Below, one piece after another: positions 63,666 through 64,000 of a stretch of DNA of 64,000 nt (position 1 is its first letter; each line of letters opens with the position of its first letter). Location: contig OV884058.1 in NCBI GenBank assembly GCA_930367215.1, positions 108,275,802 through 108,339,801 on the forward strand. Direction: 5' to 3'. Origin of the DNA: Pollenia angustigena (Eukaryota; Arthropoda; Insecta; Diptera; Polleniidae). Below the pieces are notes generated by a model. The model saw nothing but the letters and a program-made list of their open reading frames with translations. It did not search any database and was not told where the DNA came from. A program made the translations under genes and the position numbers.

Positions 63666-64000
63666 GTCGGCAGCATCTTGCTGTTGGAAAATCATGTTCC
63701 ATAGGCCAGTATTTGTATCCATCAAATCGTTTGTGTTGGCATAGCTGTTTGGATAGACGATACATTTTCTTGGAATATCTTTACAATACGATCTCATACG
63801 TTCAAGTAACGGATCTATTTTCCAAAATACTTTGATTGTTTCTCTGCATCCGTTACTTTATTGTTATCCACCACATTTAGATACATTCGCAAGAGAAAGA
63901 ATCGATCACGGCTCATGGTATCAGGTACAATAGGAATCGTTGTGGTCTCCCAGTATATGCGTAGCCTTCGATAACGAATGCAGCCCATCCTTATAGCGAT
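63666..64000 (-). pseudogene. piggyBac transposase fragment, frameshifted
   Basis: The minus strand encodes AIRMGCIRYRRLRIYWETT then IPIVPDTMSRDRFFLLRMYL and NVVDNN, and after a frame change IKVFWKIDPLLERMRSYC. The order YW...IPxVxDTMSRDRFxxLRxxLxVVDN...xDxFWKIxPLLxxxRxxC is characteristic of piggyBac transposases. It stops at 63666, before the DEQM-type motif, and continues off the right edge. Confidence 0.8.

Overview
The window is fly DNA, most likely from a calyptrate dipteran related to house flies or blow flies. It is very A+T-rich, has short exons with GT-AG splice sites, and is crowded with insect-type transposons (hAT, Tc1/mariner including the DD41D group, piggyBac, PIF/Harbinger-like MITEs, a Helitron, non-LTR and Ty3/gypsy-type elements). 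I found no bacterial-style genes, no CRISPR array and no intact tRNA or rRNA gene.

One host gene runs along the minus strand. Nine internal exons join in a single open frame with compatible phases (58599-58772, 21418-21609, 20935-21341, 16192-16410, 15800-16133, 13297-13563, 12843-13026, 8577-8783, 8220-8421; 2,186 nt, 728 complete codons). They encode a cysteine-rich ectodomain of about four CUB domains, one LDL-receptor class A module and a transmembrane segment. This is the layout of SOL-1/Neto-like receptor auxiliary proteins. The 5' exons lie beyond base 64000, and the cytoplasmic tail lies beyond the left edge or was not found.

Almost everything else is intron filled with mobile DNA. 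The left end (1-8.2 kb) holds a hAT element, then a nest of four transposon levels, part of which was tandemly duplicated at a poly-G tract. The middle introns (8.8-20.9 kb) hold LINE relics, three mariner relics or elements, two further hAT elements, a foldback MITE and copies of one dispersed repeat. The 37-kb intron (21610-58598) contains: a hAT remnant carrying a PIF-like MITE; a Helitron whose two ends are separated by a head-to-tail pair of RT-less LTR retroelements with intact 984- and 967-codon Gag-protease-partial-integrase ORFs; several more hAT and mariner elements; a piggyBac relic; LINE relics; and several kilobases of a degenerate ~34-bp repeat built from two dyads. Right of the last exon (58.8-64 kb) are an RTE-like LINE relic split by a MITE and a second piggyBac relic.

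The most informative features are the RT-less LTR pair and its mosaic divergence, the Helitron/LTR nest, the double-dyad arrays, the tRNA-headed SINE, and at least nine hAT-type insertions whose 8-bp target duplications can be read directly. Everything here was read by eye. Domain and family calls rest on motif recognition, not on a database search.
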